Notes under the pieces: generated by a model | Told to the model about the DNA's origin: nothing | Seen by the model: the letters and a program-made list of their open reading frames with translations, nothing else | Database searches by the model: none | Shown here: positions 10,985-22,660 of the stretch, one piece after another | Position numbering within the stretch: position 1 is the first letter of the stretch | Layout of the letters: each line of letters starts with the position of its first letter | From: Sabethes cyaneus | Taxonomy: Eukaryota; Arthropoda; Insecta; Diptera; Culicidae | Reading direction: 5' to 3' | NCBI RefSeq assembly: GCF_943734655.1 | Contig: NC_071355.1 | Location: 20,038,268 to 20,102,267 of the forward strand | DNA length: 64,000 bases | Position numbers and translations under genes: made by a program

Positions 10985-11450
10985 ATGGCCCACATGATAA
11001 GTTCAAAGATAGTGGGTATCGTACTTTCGTCTGCGGATTTGTGCTGTCCGTAATTGGTGAGCAGCAACATCGCTGGATCTTCTTATTTGTGTTGTCCACG
11101 GCTATCAGAAATCCCACATACGCGAGCTCATCTACCACTTTTGGTTCGTCGCCGTCAACGATTACCGTCCGCGAAAAAAGCACGTTCGTTTCGTTTGAGC
11201 TTCTGTCATTCATGTATTTAATCTTCGACGCGTTTATTTTAGGCCGAATCCTCCTAGCCACCGCTTTCAGTTTAGCGCAAATGGCCTCTGCAGTGGCAAA
11301 GTTTCTGGTTTTAATATCAAAGTCACCTGCGTAGCCAAGAAGTTTTCTGCCTTTTCTGAAAATCAAACCACCGGTTTCGAAATCTGCTCGGCGGATCACT
11401 TCAAGAGCGAAGTTTAAAATCTTGCAAGATAAGTTGTTAGCAGCACCTTC
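10985..11450 (-). pseudogene. RTE reverse transcriptase fragment, decayed
   Basis: The minus-strand translation parallels the RT region of the intact RTE element at 2420-5353: ALEVIRRADFETGG, then LLGYAGDFDI in place of the FADD motif, then INASKIKYM, VIVDGDEPKVVDELAYVGF and DNTNKKIQR. The first Asp of the catalytic pair is replaced (AGD for ADD), and the fragment ends soon after the thumb region. It is dead, older than the 2.4-kb copy, and probably from a related subfamily. Confidence 0.75.
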
Positions 11451-11467
11451 ACTGCGTCTCGAAGAGA

Positions 11468-11535
11468 CTCGATCCGATTGACTCTTACAGCCTCTCCCAG
11501 CCGAGATTCGAACATACGACGTATCTAGCCCGCCC
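11468..11535 (-). repeat. tRNA-derived SINE fragment, minus copy
   Basis: The minus strand reads CGTCGTATGTTCGAATCTCGG, with the B-box core GTTCGAATC at 11505-11513, followed by GAGTCAATCGGATCG as in the neighbouring plus-strand copy. It stands head-to-head with that copy, making a small inverted pair. Confidence 0.6.
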
Positions 11536-11698
11536 AGTTAGCTTCAAGGTACGATGCTGGTCTAACAAGCTAGTCGTCGTATGTTCGAATCTCGGCTAGG
11601 CGGTGCTTACTAGTTAGAGTCAATAGGATCGTTGCACTGGCCCCGTAATTTTCCTGTACTCTAACAGCCGGCTGCGAAGTCTGTCGATAAAGAAGGGT
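11536..11698 (+). repeat. tRNA-derived SINE, full-length copy
   Basis: The unit begins TTAGCTTCAAGGTACGATG (A-box-like), continues to the B box GTTCGAATC at 11583-11591, and ends with GCCGGCTGCGAAGTCTGTCG followed by ATAAAGAA. This is the best-preserved of six pieces in the window (10131, 11468, 11536, 21596, 22576, 23830). Its general form, a tRNA-like head plus a conserved body ending in CGAAGTCTGT, resembles SINEs I associate with mosquito genomes. I do not assign a family name. Confidence 0.7.
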
Positions 11699-11946
11699 AA
11701 TGTCTAAAGACGGTAAAAACCCATGGCTTTGCTTTTTTACGCATCTCAATGCCAACTGGGAGGCAAAATTTTAACATTTGGTTTCTATTATTTCAATATT
11801 ATCTCTTTAGTCAAAAGAACACTCAATTTCAACCAAAATAGCTTTTAACTGAAAATAATTCCCCATTTCCTGAATAAACTCCTTACGGTCTGTCAGATTT
11901 TTTTTGTAAAAACCCCCCCCAGGAAACATTTCTGGCTACGCCCCTG

Positions 11947-11954
11947 TCCGGAGA
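11947..11954. repeat. 8-bp target duplication, right copy
   Basis: TCCGGAGA matches the copy at 10036-10043 exactly and abuts the right terminus of the hAT-type element. Confidence 0.7.
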
Positions 11955-11984
11955 TATTAGCAAAAGAAAATAAGAGGTTTTGAT

Positions 11985-12655
11985 AAAAACGGTCAGGGAG
12001 GGGTTGTTGGTAGCTACGCTTAACAAGTTGTCGTTATGACTCCTACCTTTGTCCAATGCTGGAAGGTGCATGGGTCGACCCATGTAACCCAAGTAACAAT
12101 TTGGGTTTTGTTACACTTTTATGATAGCATTTAGGACCAAAATTGGTCATGAAAACCGCCATAAGAGTACAATAAAACTCACATTGTTTCTTGGGAAGCT
12201 ATAATCTAAGATTATAACCGGATTTGAACCCACAACACCCACCAGGGCATGTGGCTCGCTGGTACCCGTGTAACTCGCAGAGGCGCTGGACAATAGAAGA
12301 CTGCAAACCCCCCCCCCCCTCTCTGCGATTCTAAGGTACACGGGTACCAGCGAGCCACATGCCCTGGCGGGTGTTGTGGGTTCAAATCCGGTTATAATGT
12401 CAGATTATAGCTTGGTTCGACCGACCCAGGCACCTTCCAGCGTTGGACAAAAGGTAGGAGTCACAAGTTGTTAAGCGTAGTTACCAATAACCGCCCCCCT
12501 CACCTTACCCTCCATTCCAAAAAAAAATTCATTACTTTCTCCTACCGTCCCTCCATCAATTGTACAACCACCGTTTCCAAAATATTAATATTAATGCCTG
12601 ACCGCATTTCAAGATCAAAGAGTAAAAACACGAGTTTGGTCTAAAAACGGCTATT
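11985..12655. mobile_element. Fold-back element with tRNA-like inner arms
   Basis: Two nested inverted repeats are seen. The outer arms (12005-12080 and 12422-12492) contain AGCTACGCTTAACAAGTTG and the reverse. The inner arms (about 12201-12272 and 12333-12409) contain a B-box-like GGTTCAAATCC (12380-12390) in one arm and its complement in the other. A run of 14 C lies near the inner loop (12308-12321). The right flank to 12655 matches the right flank of the palindrome at 29289-29672 (CTGACCGCATTTCAAG, ACGAGTTTGGTC), so both are one family. The left outer arm is truncated. Confidence 0.6.
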
Positions 12656-13600
12656 TTCTTTAAAAGTGGAGGTGCTCCCATTGATCGAGGAAATGTCCGA
12701 ACGGCACCAAATTTTAGATTTTTACTTTCTGACCTAAAACGAACAATCTGGCAAAATTTGGTCCAAATCTGTGAAAGTCTATTACACGTTTGAATTGAAC
12801 TTTTTCTCGGTCACTTGACGCGGAATGACACTAATATTTATTTGAGCATCTTAGTTAAATTGAATTATTCTTAATTAAAATATATTGTTAATAAAAATAT
12901 ATTCGCTGTTAACAAAAGTGTTTACGAAAGAAAAGTATTTCACATTAAGGGGTTAACTATATAAGCCAAAGGAAGGGGCACCCATGGGTAACCTCCGTTT
13001 TACTATTGCTATTTGAACTTCTCCTGGCTATTTCTAATCTAATCTAATCGCAAATTGAGGCAGCAATCTTTCACACGATTGTGAGTGAGAAACGTGCTGC
13101 TCGAGCCTTAGATGCTGATACCTAGACGCAAATTAATGTAAAATTATTTCCAAAATTGCCGCACTAAACGACTGTAATGCGAATATTGTAATGTGAATAT
13201 TGTTTAGACAAGTAGAAATTACAAAATCTAAACAAAATGGGAAACTAGAGATAAAATTAAGATATTGAATAGAGCAGGGGCTTATAAAATTTGTTAACTT
13301 CTAACTGTGGTACGATACTATAATTGCACCATATTTAAAAGTATATAGTGATGCATTTGAGAGTTTAGCAAACATCTTCGGCAGCTCTTTCGCAAATTTT
13401 GGAAGTTAAACTGTTGGGCACATAATAATTATTTTTTTACACCTCCTCAACCGCTGACAGTTTTGAGTGAATGATTACAATCCTTACATTGATAATTACC
13501 ATCAATTTCAAGATTTCAAAATAGGCTCAAGAAATATTTTACCAATCATCAAGCAGCAGCATCTTTTTTCCTCGTTCCAAGGTGGCGAACATTGTAGGTC
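12656..13600. other. Unassigned AT-rich DNA
   Basis: No coding or repeat signal was found apart from a short TCTAATCTAATC run near 13035. It separates the fold-back element from the next, more GC-rich stretch. Confidence 0.45.
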
Positions 13601-15790
13601 ACCGATTCTTATCGAAAAAAAAATTAAAGAAAGAAAAAAGTTGCCCATCCGACAGGTTCAATCTACCTTCTGAAGCTGAAACGAGCGGGCGGACGGTTAC
13701 GGGCGACGGCAGAAAGCGCTCGAATCAATCTTCTTCGGATTTCAAAACGCAACCTGTCAATCAATCGCGCGCCCGTACTCCGGACAAAACCCATAACAAT
13801 CCAGTGCGGCCCGCGCGTGGCATTAGCATATAAATTGGAAATTACCGAGCGCCGCCTCGGCTCTTCATCTCGCCCCCGCTGCGCTGCGCTGTGCTGCTGC
13901 TGGCTCGTCCCTTTGTGTTGAGGCTGCGAAATAAGCAATTATTCCAAAACGGCTCCAAAAGCTCAAAGCACTCTCGATCACTTCCCCCCCCCCTCCTTTG
14001 CGGTGCGCCCAGAGGAGCAGGTTCGTCGTTCGTCGGCGTCGACATCCATCGTCGCCTGGGAGCAAACAACTCACCTTTGTGGGTGTCGGTTTGTTCTTTT
14101 TTTCTTTGCATCGCTTCAACGTTTCGTCAATGCTCGTAATTTAATTAGAGCTTGCTCAAAATTGTTCATTCAAAGCTTCAAAGCCAGGCAAGACACACGT
14201 GAAGTGGATAAGTCACACGTTTCGTACCGCTTCGAAGGATCATTACCGACAGGTCTTAACACAACAACTTCTTTATATCGGCGGTTTGCCCAACTCGGTC
14301 GATCTAAGCCGCCAGGGCTCTGATAACTTTCCGAGCAGAAAAGCAGAGCGCGCACCTGCCGTAGTGCTGTGACTGTACCGCGCGTTGTTTTCTTGTCGCT
14401 GGACAAGATTACGTAACCGAACTGTCGTCGTTTGCAATTTATTACAACATCACACCACATTCTCACTCACGGGGCCTCAAGTGTCGGGCAATAAAATCAC
14501 GAACAGCTCTCAATCACTCGCTCACTCAGAGCCCCGGTTACTCACCGCGCGCCGACCTGGCTTGCTCATTTGCCGCGGGAAAAAAAACACATCGACGGAC
14601 CAGTCTGGAGGGGGCAGATTGCCGGAGCCGTTGCCCCCGGAATAAACATACTGACAGCACTGCACTGCCTGCACTGCTGGCTGCTTGGGACTCAGCGGGC
14701 GATGAGAATTCAACGCCTACTTTTCAGCGCGGCGAAATACGGCGGTCGTCTCGCGCGAAAGTGTCAACATGAGTGCAACCGGCCGATGATGTTTGGCTGC
14801 TATTTTGTGCGCCGTATTTTTGGGGCGGTTCCCCCCGGTAGCATTTACGACGCGGTTACCCTCACGCACACACACCGTCGGTCGCGTCGCGTCATTCGGC
14901 GTCGTCGTCGTCGTCGTCGTCGTCGCCAGCGCGGTAGAGTGGTGGACTGAAAACTTCATTTGCATTTAAAAAAGGTGGACGACTTCACTGTCGCACCGAA
15001 TGGTGCGTGTTGTGTGCGTCGTTCAACCTGTAGCTCTTCATTTTTGGTCGAAATTTGGCAAATTGCTGCTGGGTGGCATTTACGGTACATTTCCCCGTAG
15101 AATGTTAGTCCTAACAAAGTCGTCGTTTGCGAGAAACATCCTCTCCTCCCATTGTCAATAAAGTTAAACACCGTTCGAAGAATTACCTACCATGACTCCA
15201 TAATTTATCAGCTTCGGTGCCGCAATAATGAAAGATTGTCGCAATCAAACCAGAACGCGGCCACCACACCGCACGCACCGTAACGATCTACGGGTTCCGG
15301 AAATGAGAATATTGCTAAGCGTATGATAATGACAGTCACAAAACAAAAGCTCAGCTTCATTTATCAAAACGCGATACCCGCTTGACGGGTTGGCAGCTCA
15401 GCGTCTTTCTTCCGGCGGGACCCGCCGAGTGTCGATTCACATCCGCGCCCGTAGCGGTGAGAAAAGTTCGGCATCTCTCCCCCCCCAGGGGGGACGAAAT
15501 ACTGTGCGTGCGTGCGTGTGAATGGGTTGCCGCCGGATTCGGGAAGTACCGGGGTTAATGAACACGGAGGAAACGAACGATCACATTCGGATCAGTTGTT
15601 GGACAAAATCGTCGATCAGCATCCGTCAGTGCTAATTAAAAACACCGAAGCTGTTTGGTTTTGGTTGCTGGGAATGTGCGTTGGGTCACGAATTTTACCG
15701 TGTTTATTTATCACTGCTGTTTTATTTTACTGTCATATTATGCATAATCAAACGTTTGTTGTTTGTCAAAGTCTTGGAAAATTGCTTCCT
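13601..15790. other. GC-richer low-repeat island, no gene found
   Basis: Composition changes clearly: CG-rich blocks, CT/GCTG runs and a (GTC)n tract at 14901-14926. Overlapping short frames on both strands (for example 13865-14119 and 14570-14950) are products of skewed composition; none shows a domain or convincing splice boundaries. Such islands recur near 24.4, 33-35, 43.5-46, 53-54.5 and 58-59.5 kb. They could be conserved non-coding or regulatory DNA of a large intron, but that is inference. Confidence 0.45.
14901..14926. repeat. (GTC)n microsatellite
   Basis: Eight to nine consecutive GTC units, preceded by GTCGCGTCGCGTC and ending in CGCC. Confidence 0.85.
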
Positions 15791-15799
15791 CAGTATCAG

Positions 15800-16331
15800 T
15801 TTTAGGAATACTTCCGATCTCCATGACTCAGCAATATGTTTAACAAAGCAAACTTCGCAAAAATGGAACACAAATTGAGCTGTTGCGCTTGACTCAGGAT
15901 AACTCTGCTCTTCATGAGGCATCGTTGCAATACAGTGAAAATAACAAGGGTCCGACGTTGCTGCCCTGAGGAACGCCTGAGATACTCTGGAAGTCGCAAT
16001 ACTCAGTGTTTCACAGCCTCTCAAAAAGACAGCGGTCTTCAAGGAACGATTTCAACCACCGGAAAAAAGCAGCAGAGACATCGAGATGCTTTATTTTGGC
16101 TAGCAGTATGGTGTGGTCAACATGATCGAACGCAGCTTTGATGTCTGTATACAGTGTGTCGACTTGTGTTCCACCTTGTAGACAACATGAACTGAACTCC
16201 AGCAGATTTGTGCTAATCGAGCGACCAGGACAAAAGCCATGGTGATCAGTTGTGCTACGAGCCTCCGATAAGGATAATTTAGAGCCAGCGCACTCGTTTT
16301 GAATAAAGGAAAGACATATGATATTTTCCAA
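15800..16331 (-). pseudogene. Jockey-type LINE reverse transcriptase fragment
   Basis: The minus-strand translation shows HHGFCPGRSISTNLLEFSSC, then TDIKAAFDHVDHTILLAKI carrying the first catalytic Asp, then a frameshift followed by SGVPQGSNVGPLLFSLYCND read in another frame. This order is the RT palm of Jockey/I-group LINEs. The FADD block is not recoverable and several stops and shifts are present, so it is a relic. It is separate from the longer Jockey-type relic at 46056-48993. Confidence 0.78.
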
Positions 16332-16404
16332 AATACAGAAAATGTTTCCTGAAGAATGGATAGGTTAATAATAAATTATAGAGATTTCGCATTTCGCATA
16401 TTTA

Positions 16405-16488
16405 AGATCTCTGGTCACCGCCGACAATAATACGAGTAAGGAGATCCAACGACGCATTCAAGGTGGAAATCGAGCCTACTTTGATGCG
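16405..16488 (+). pseudogene. Short RTE reverse transcriptase fragment
   Basis: The plus frame reads SLVTADNNTSKEIQRR and continues GGNRAYF, matching the segment after the FADD motif in the intact RTE copy (SLATEDNNTSREIKRR). Only about 28 codons survive. It lies about 70 bases beyond the Jockey-type fragment, which is on the other strand. Confidence 0.7.
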
Positions 16489-18562
16489 TAATTCTTCAGT
16501 ATAATCGAAGGTATTCCATCCGATCCGGGAGACATCGATGATATCAACTACTTCAACACAACTTCAACTTCATTTTTCGTAAAACAAGTTACATTAATAT
16601 CGCACACGTTTTCAGGAACAAACTTCAGAGCTTCCTGAACGTCAAGGGCTGAAGCACTACTACTAGCGAACATACTACGAGAGAAGTACCACAGAGAACA
16701 GACATTCATCTTGAACTCGCCATGTGTGTAAAAGCTCAACCGCCATTTTGTAAGTATGTGGTAATGCTTCCACTACGTGGCGCTCACATCGCTGACAGAA
16801 TGAGCTTCTGTTGTTAATGTCTGTCAACGCGTATCAAAGCTCTCGTCATTATTTTAACTAAAGCATTCAACAGTTGCTACAGTAACTAACGCGATGTTTA
16901 CCGCTTAAAATAAAAGTAAACATTTATCAAAAATAGTAACGATTAAATATCTTTTTAATTTAGCTGAATGGCTAGCCCATAACTTTGGCCAATTGAATTT
17001 AAAACAGAGTTCATGGCGACAAAGGTGATTTCGATTACGAATTCAGTGTTTCGAGCCATGAACAGACCAAGAATACGCTGATTTTAGCGGCCGCCGCCTT
17101 CGAGGTCGATGAAACAAAGCCAAACGCTGCACTAACGGTGGACCTCGATGAAGTAGTACCTACAAGTTTTCCGGTGCTAAAAGACGAAAAGGCTACTGCT
17201 AGTACCACGGCACTTTATGTGAAACCATGAAATACGACCCGACGCGAAAAAACTCTAAATAAGATGCCTATTTCACATTTACATTTAGTAAAATCAAAGA
17301 AAAATTTGAAATGCCGTTCGATTTCTGTTTTCCATGTTTAGCCGTGTTCAACCTACCCCGTAACAAAGTGACAGTTATTAACAGCTTCCCATAACACCCG
17401 CCAGTGTCAAAAATGTCGCGACGATCGTTTTTACGTGCCGTTCAAAATTGACGCACCTTCGATTTCCAAAGGAAATGTTAATTTTTGTTACGTTAAATGT
17501 GAACGCAAAAAGCTGTCTGGACAACGATTTGAAAAGTGCGTGTTGATTATTTCAGCATCGTTTCATGTTTTCGGTAAAACCGTTTGAATTCTTGGTGGGT
17601 TGTTTGATTGATTTGTTTACAAGATAAAAAGCGGTATTTATTACAAGATTGTCACTCTTGTGTACGAGTTGTCTGCTGTAAAGTATTTAAATATTGCGTG
17701 TTTCATTGAAAGTTATCCGCTGCGCAATTCAAAATGAAATGCTCTTTCATGATTGCTGGATCGATTTTGTCGTTAACAGAACAAGTTAAGCAAAATACAA
17801 GAGTAAATCCAAGCAATTGAGATCTTTGCAGTTGTACAAAAACACTCTGTTACATGACAGAACCAAATAGAGCATGTTATTATGACAGAAGAACCAGTTA
17901 TGCTGCTATTGTCATTACCACGGAAACGTTTTGATACTTGACATAATGTTGTCAGTTCGTAAAATACTCTATTGAAATAATAAACCAATTCAGATCTTAT
18001 ATGCACAAGGGATTTTTTGCCAAAACAAATGATAATAAACTCTTTCTACGATATTTACGCCGCTTTCAAACATCTGTCGTGAACCATGAACCAGCAGTTT
18101 TAGGTACGTTTGATTAGTATGGGAGCTGTCACATTGTTACCGGGTTGTGTTCAACAAATAACATAAACAAATTCGAGCCGTTGCTACAACCGTTGCTACA
18201 GAAACTGATAATAGAGTTGCTAGTATTTCGAATATGCTGTTTATGACAAGAATATATAATAAATTTGGCAACTTGGATTTTGGGCAACTGGTGCACCATA
18301 AGAGATGTCGCTAGTGTCTTGTTCAAAAGTTTACACACCATTTGCATGAAATTTTATATGAACATAATTGTCTGTTCTCTGTGGAACTACTGCGCAAAAA
18401 GATTACAGATGTCTTCAGTATTGCTGCCCGCTCGATCACCAAGCGACATTTTAGCTAGAAGTCCTCACAATCATCGACGATTACTGACAAAGAAGAACTG
18501 TATCGTTTAGAAACGACTAAGAGTACACAGTAAACATTACATTCCGTTTCAAACCACTGCGG
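16489..18562. other. Unassigned AT-rich DNA
   Basis: No gene found. A motif CCACAGAGAACAGACA at about 16690 recurs inverted near 18375, each followed by similar sequence containing GTGTGTAAA. This suggests two ends or two copies of one unclassified dispersed repeat. Confidence 0.4.
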
Positions 18563-18838
18563 TGAATGGACCCGTTTCCTAAACCTGGACCCTAAACGTT
18601 TCGATCGGCCTATAGTCTTGGGACAGTTTAGTTGCCTTCGGTAGACAGTTTCATTGTCTTTGGTACGAATTCGACACCATTGGCTTTGTACCAAGCTAGT
18701 GTGTCACTCACACAATATGCTGATGCCAAATTAAGCCAATACAGTACTGGAACATCATGTTGACTGATCATTGGCAGTAGGCACCGCTCCAAGTCTTCCC
18801 GACTGCAAACATCAGATTTTACTGTGTCAGTTAGCACA
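18563..18838 (-). pseudogene. Tc1/mariner-type transposase fragment
   Basis: The minus strand encodes the C-terminal half of an IS630-Tc1-mariner transposase: LERCLLPMISQHDVPVLYW, then the LASAYC block, then TLAWYKANGVEFVPKTM, and after a frameshift a block reading RPIE. In relatives the first block continues W-P-D-L-A-S, with the Asp catalytic; here it reads W-L-N-L-A-S, so the Asp is Asn. The RPIE Glu is present but out of frame. The copy cannot be active. I see no terminal repeats for it. Confidence 0.7.
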
Positions 18839-19849
18839 AATGGGTGACTTCATTAGGCAAACGGACTTCAGACATAATGGATGTTAGGTATAATGGACGA
18901 TAGGCGTAGAGGACGTAAGGCATTTTTTGCACCATCAATCTGCCGTTAATTGACAAGATGTCCAATCGACTCAGTTTAAAACATCAGAAAGCGACTTTGA
19001 AAGTTGAGCTTATTAGCTTAAATGCAGTTTATTCATATGGCCCATGCCCATGGGGTCCCACTTTTATTTATGTAATTTCTTTTACATGAAGAGTGGATGC
19101 TTTATAAGAAATAACCTCTTGAAGTTTGAACTAAAAAGTGCAAAAATTTCAAATATCTTTTAAACTTCAGACTTCTAAACTACTTGTAAATTCTACAAAA
19201 ATATGCAACTATATTTTCACGTATTTTGTACAATTTTATAGAATATCCTATATCTATGGGAGTTGAAATTAAAGAGCCCTGTGGATAAAACCAATATTAA
19301 GGTGGTACCTGCAAGTTTCGCTTCGTTGCTTCTTCTAAGAGATAGCAACTTCCTGTCTTCATTGAAGTTTCTCAAAACCACATTTTCTATAAATGTTTCT
19401 TATCATCAAAGATGTTAAGATTAAAACAAAAAAGTTATTTAACAACAAACAATGGTGCGTATCTGTGATACTACTCTTTTAAGCCCCAATTTTCCATGTA
19501 CATTATAGCTCAAATTAGACCGCAAAAATAAAATACTACGAAAAAATTATGGGGTCTCAAATTTATGCATGTGTAAATGTCTGTATATCTGGCATCTATG
19601 CCGACAACATACCAGCAGCCGTCTTGCCCTAGATCATATGTGAAATGTTATAAAATATTTTTTAAAGAATTATGCCAAATGGTGCTTATGCCCGAGTGGC
19701 CAGACACTTCATAATATTCTCATATCTTAATATATTAGGTCCTATTAAAGCCCTATTAATGTATACCTTTATAGGGCTTTAGGTTATATTAGGGTGGGAA
19801 CGGTCTCAAGAGTACAAAACCAGTACATCACTACGAGAAGAGTACAAAA
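18839..19849. other. Unassigned DNA with a small degenerate tandem repeat
   Basis: At 18860-18925 there is a short imperfect tandem of the form ATAATGGATGTTAGG / ATAATGGACGATAGG. The rest is AT-rich with no recognised feature. Confidence 0.4.
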
Positions 19850-20361
19850 CTGCCCATGGATGCATAGTCGACGTAACGACCAGCACCATGATTGTTGAGA
19901 AAACGCATTTTTATCGTGAAAAACGTTTAAAGCCATATAATCTTTGCTATAAACTTTTTCAATCGAATAGTCTGTCAATTTAGTAGAGTTTATTAATCAA
20001 AACAGGATTGATGGGGTTTTATGATTCATTTTTCATTTATTGTGTTTAAAAAATGCGAACGCCAGTTTATGTGAATAAACAGACTGTTTTTTTGAACGAT
20101 TATTCACATAACTTGGCGTAAAGCTACAAAAACAAATAGGTTGCTATGCTGATTGATTATGCAGGGAATTACGTCAACCATTAGCATTACGTGAAACCAA
20201 TAGCAGAGCAGCTCAATTTTCCTAAATTTCTCGAATATTTTCGAACAAACATATGTTGTTTGAGTATTGGGCATGTGAACAACATAGTTAAGAGTGCGTA
20301 AGACCGAAAAAGTACATTTTGATCATTTTGGTTTTTACGTCAACTATGCATCCATGGGCAG
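19850..20361. mobile_element. 512-bp MITE with 27-bp terminal inverted repeats
   Basis: The left terminus CTGCCCATGGATGCATAG and onward through GACGTAA is repeated in inverse at 20335-20361 with one mismatch. The interior has no coding capacity. A related, diverged copy lies in inverse orientation at 26484-26731: shared internal blocks include AACAGACTGTTT, AAACTGGCGTT and the complement of TTGTTGAGAA. AAAA flanks both ends, which is too weak to call the target duplication. The superfamily is not clear. Confidence 0.7.
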
Positions 20362-21595
20362 AAAAGGAGTCGAAACAGAATTCAAAAGAGTCCAAAAAAA
20401 TTTTTTGGGACATTTCTTGGGCCCTTGTTGGACTGATTTTAGACTCTTCATGGACTATTTAGACTCCAAAGAGAGACAAAAATAGTCTATAAAGTGTCCA
20501 AAAGGAATCAAAGACGAGTCCCAAAAAGAGTACAAGAGAAGTTCATGAAATGTTGTAAAATGAGTCCCAAAATACTCCATAAAGACTTCAAAAAGTCCAA
20601 CAAGACTAAAAGTTGACTAAAAAGAAAACTTTAAGAAATGTTTTGCAAGACGAAAAATAGTTAAATAAGTGTCCAAAAAGAGCCCAGAGGAAACTTGAAC
20701 CGGTTTTAGAAGTTTTGAACTCATTATGGACTGTTTTTGCAGTCTATTTAAATGCTTTTTGGACGTTTATTGAACTTATTTTGGACTCTTTTTGAACTCG
20801 TTTGTCTCTTTTTGTCTAAAAATAATCTACAAAGAATCCAAAATCAGTCCAAGAAGACTCGAAGAAAAAAAGACCAGTCCAGAAATTGAACTCGTCCTGG
20901 ACAATTTTTGGACACTTTTCAGATTATTCTTGAACCGGTGTTGGACTTACTGGACTCGTTGTGAACTAGTTTTGACTAGTCAAACTGGACATGTAGAGCC
21001 CAAAACCAGTCCTAGAAAAGTTCTAGAAGAGTCCAAAAAGTGGTCAAAAAGAAAGAGTCCAATTTATGAACTCCGAACTTCTGAACTATTGGACACTTCT
21101 TGGACTTTTTTTGTAATCATTTTGGACTGGTCTTATTCTCTTGTTGGACTCGATTTGACCAACTGTACACTATTTTTTGTTTTTGATCTCTTTTTAAAGT
21201 CCAAAATTAGTCCAAAACCAATTCAAAAAGGGCCCAAAAAGATTACAGCACTAATTCAAAAAGAGACTCGTTTGGAATTTATTTCAAGAAAAATCTTTTT
21301 GAACTTTTTTGAATTCTTTTTGAACTCTTCTGCGACTTTTTTGGACTCACTTTGGTCACAGTTCCATTTCAACCTTTTTTTTTTGACTATTTTGGACGTT
21401 TAGACTCTACTTTTACTCTGATTGAATTTTTTTGGATACTGTTTAGATTCTTCTTGGCCAATTTTTGGACTTTTTTTTTGACTTTTTTTAAGTTTTTTTG
21501 TGAACTAGTTTTTGACTGCCAAAAGAATTCTTTGAAGATCTTTGTTGGATATTCTTTTGATATTACTAGACTCTCTTTGCTTTTCTAAACCGCAC

Positions 21596-21685
21596 AGTTA
21601 GCTTTGAGGCACGATGCTAGTCGTTGGCTTGTTAAAACCAGTCGATTTTCGGCTAGACAGTGCTTGCTAGAAGCCGAAGAGTCGA
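21596..21685 (+). repeat. SINE remnant in higher-order unit 1
   Basis: This matches the head of the SINE at 11536 (AGCTTTGAGGCACGATGCTAG), but the B box is deleted, leaving CGATTTTCGGCTAGxCAGTGCTTGC followed by GAAGCCGAAGAG. The same deletion is present in the copy at 22576. Confidence 0.65.
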
Positions 21686-22575
21686 AGAAGTATTCAAAAA
21701 TCTAGCAATCTAGAAATTCAACTCTTCCTGTACACCTCTCAGACTGGCTTCTGGACTCTTTGTGAACTAGTTTTGAAGTCATTATGAACCTTTCTTGAAC
21801 TATTTTTGTATTTATTTTGGATCCGCTTTAGACACTTTGTGGATTTTCTTTGCACTTTTGCTGAACAGTTTTTCATCTCTTTTTAGAGCCTAAAACCAGT
21901 ATGTATTAGAAAAATTCTAGAAAAGTCTAAAAAGGGTCCTAAATGAGCCCAGATAATCTTATAAACTTTTTAGAGACGTCTTACACTCTTGTTCTACTCA
22001 TTTTGGACAGCTGTATACTATTTTTGACTCTTTTTGATCTCTTTATAGGGTCCAATAATAGTCCAAAACCAGTCCAAGAAGGGTCCAACAAGATTTCAAG
22101 ACTAGTTCAAAAAAAAAATCTTTTTGGAATTTATTGCGTATAAAATTTTCTTGGACTCTTTTGAATTATTTCTAGACCCTTCTTCTAATTTTTCGGACTC
22201 GTTTTGGTTACTTTGTGAACTCTTCTTAGACTCTTTTGAAGCTCTTTTTAGGCTTCAAAAGTAGCCCATAAGAAGTCAAAAAACTAATCCAAAGAGAACC
22301 CAGAAACAATGGCATTTCTGTAGTCATTTTGGACAACTTTTAGACTCTTCTCTTCTTTTACTCCCATTGATTTTTCCGGTTCTTTCTGGACTCTTCTTGG
22401 ACCCTTGATGGTCTCTTTTTGGACAATTCTTGGCTTTTTTACCTTTTTTCGACTCTTTTTGGACTGTTGTTGGTTTTATCTTAACTCGTTTTGAACTGTC
22501 AAGAAGAATTCTTTGTGGATCTTTGTTGGATACTCTTTTGATATTACTAGACTCTCTTTGCTTTTCTAAACCGCT

Positions 22576-22660
22576 CAGTAAGCTTCGAGGTACGATGCTG
22601 GTCTAACGAGCCAGTCGATTTTCGGCTAGGCAGTGCTTGCTAGAAGCCGAAGAGTCGAAG
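22576..22660 (+). repeat. SINE remnant in higher-order unit 2
   Basis: Same structure as the remnant at 21596, with the identical B-box deletion and the same flanking array sequence on both sides. This indicates copying with the array unit rather than a second insertion. Confidence 0.65.

Larger units (their letters stand above)
10044..11946. mobile_element. hAT-type non-autonomous element, composite
   Basis: Terminal inverted repeats CATGGGCGTAGC (10044-10055) and, reversed, CAGGGGCGTAGC (11935-11946) differ at one base and are bordered by identical 8-bp duplications. A G/C homopolymer tract lies just inside both ends. Eight-base duplication plus a CAGGGGCG-type terminus fits the hAT superfamily. 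The 1.9-kb interior has no transposase. Instead it carries SINE pieces (10131-10182, 11468-11698) and a decayed RTE reverse transcriptase fragment (10985-11450), so it is either a non-autonomous carrier or a hAT element gutted by later insertions. Confidence 0.65.
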
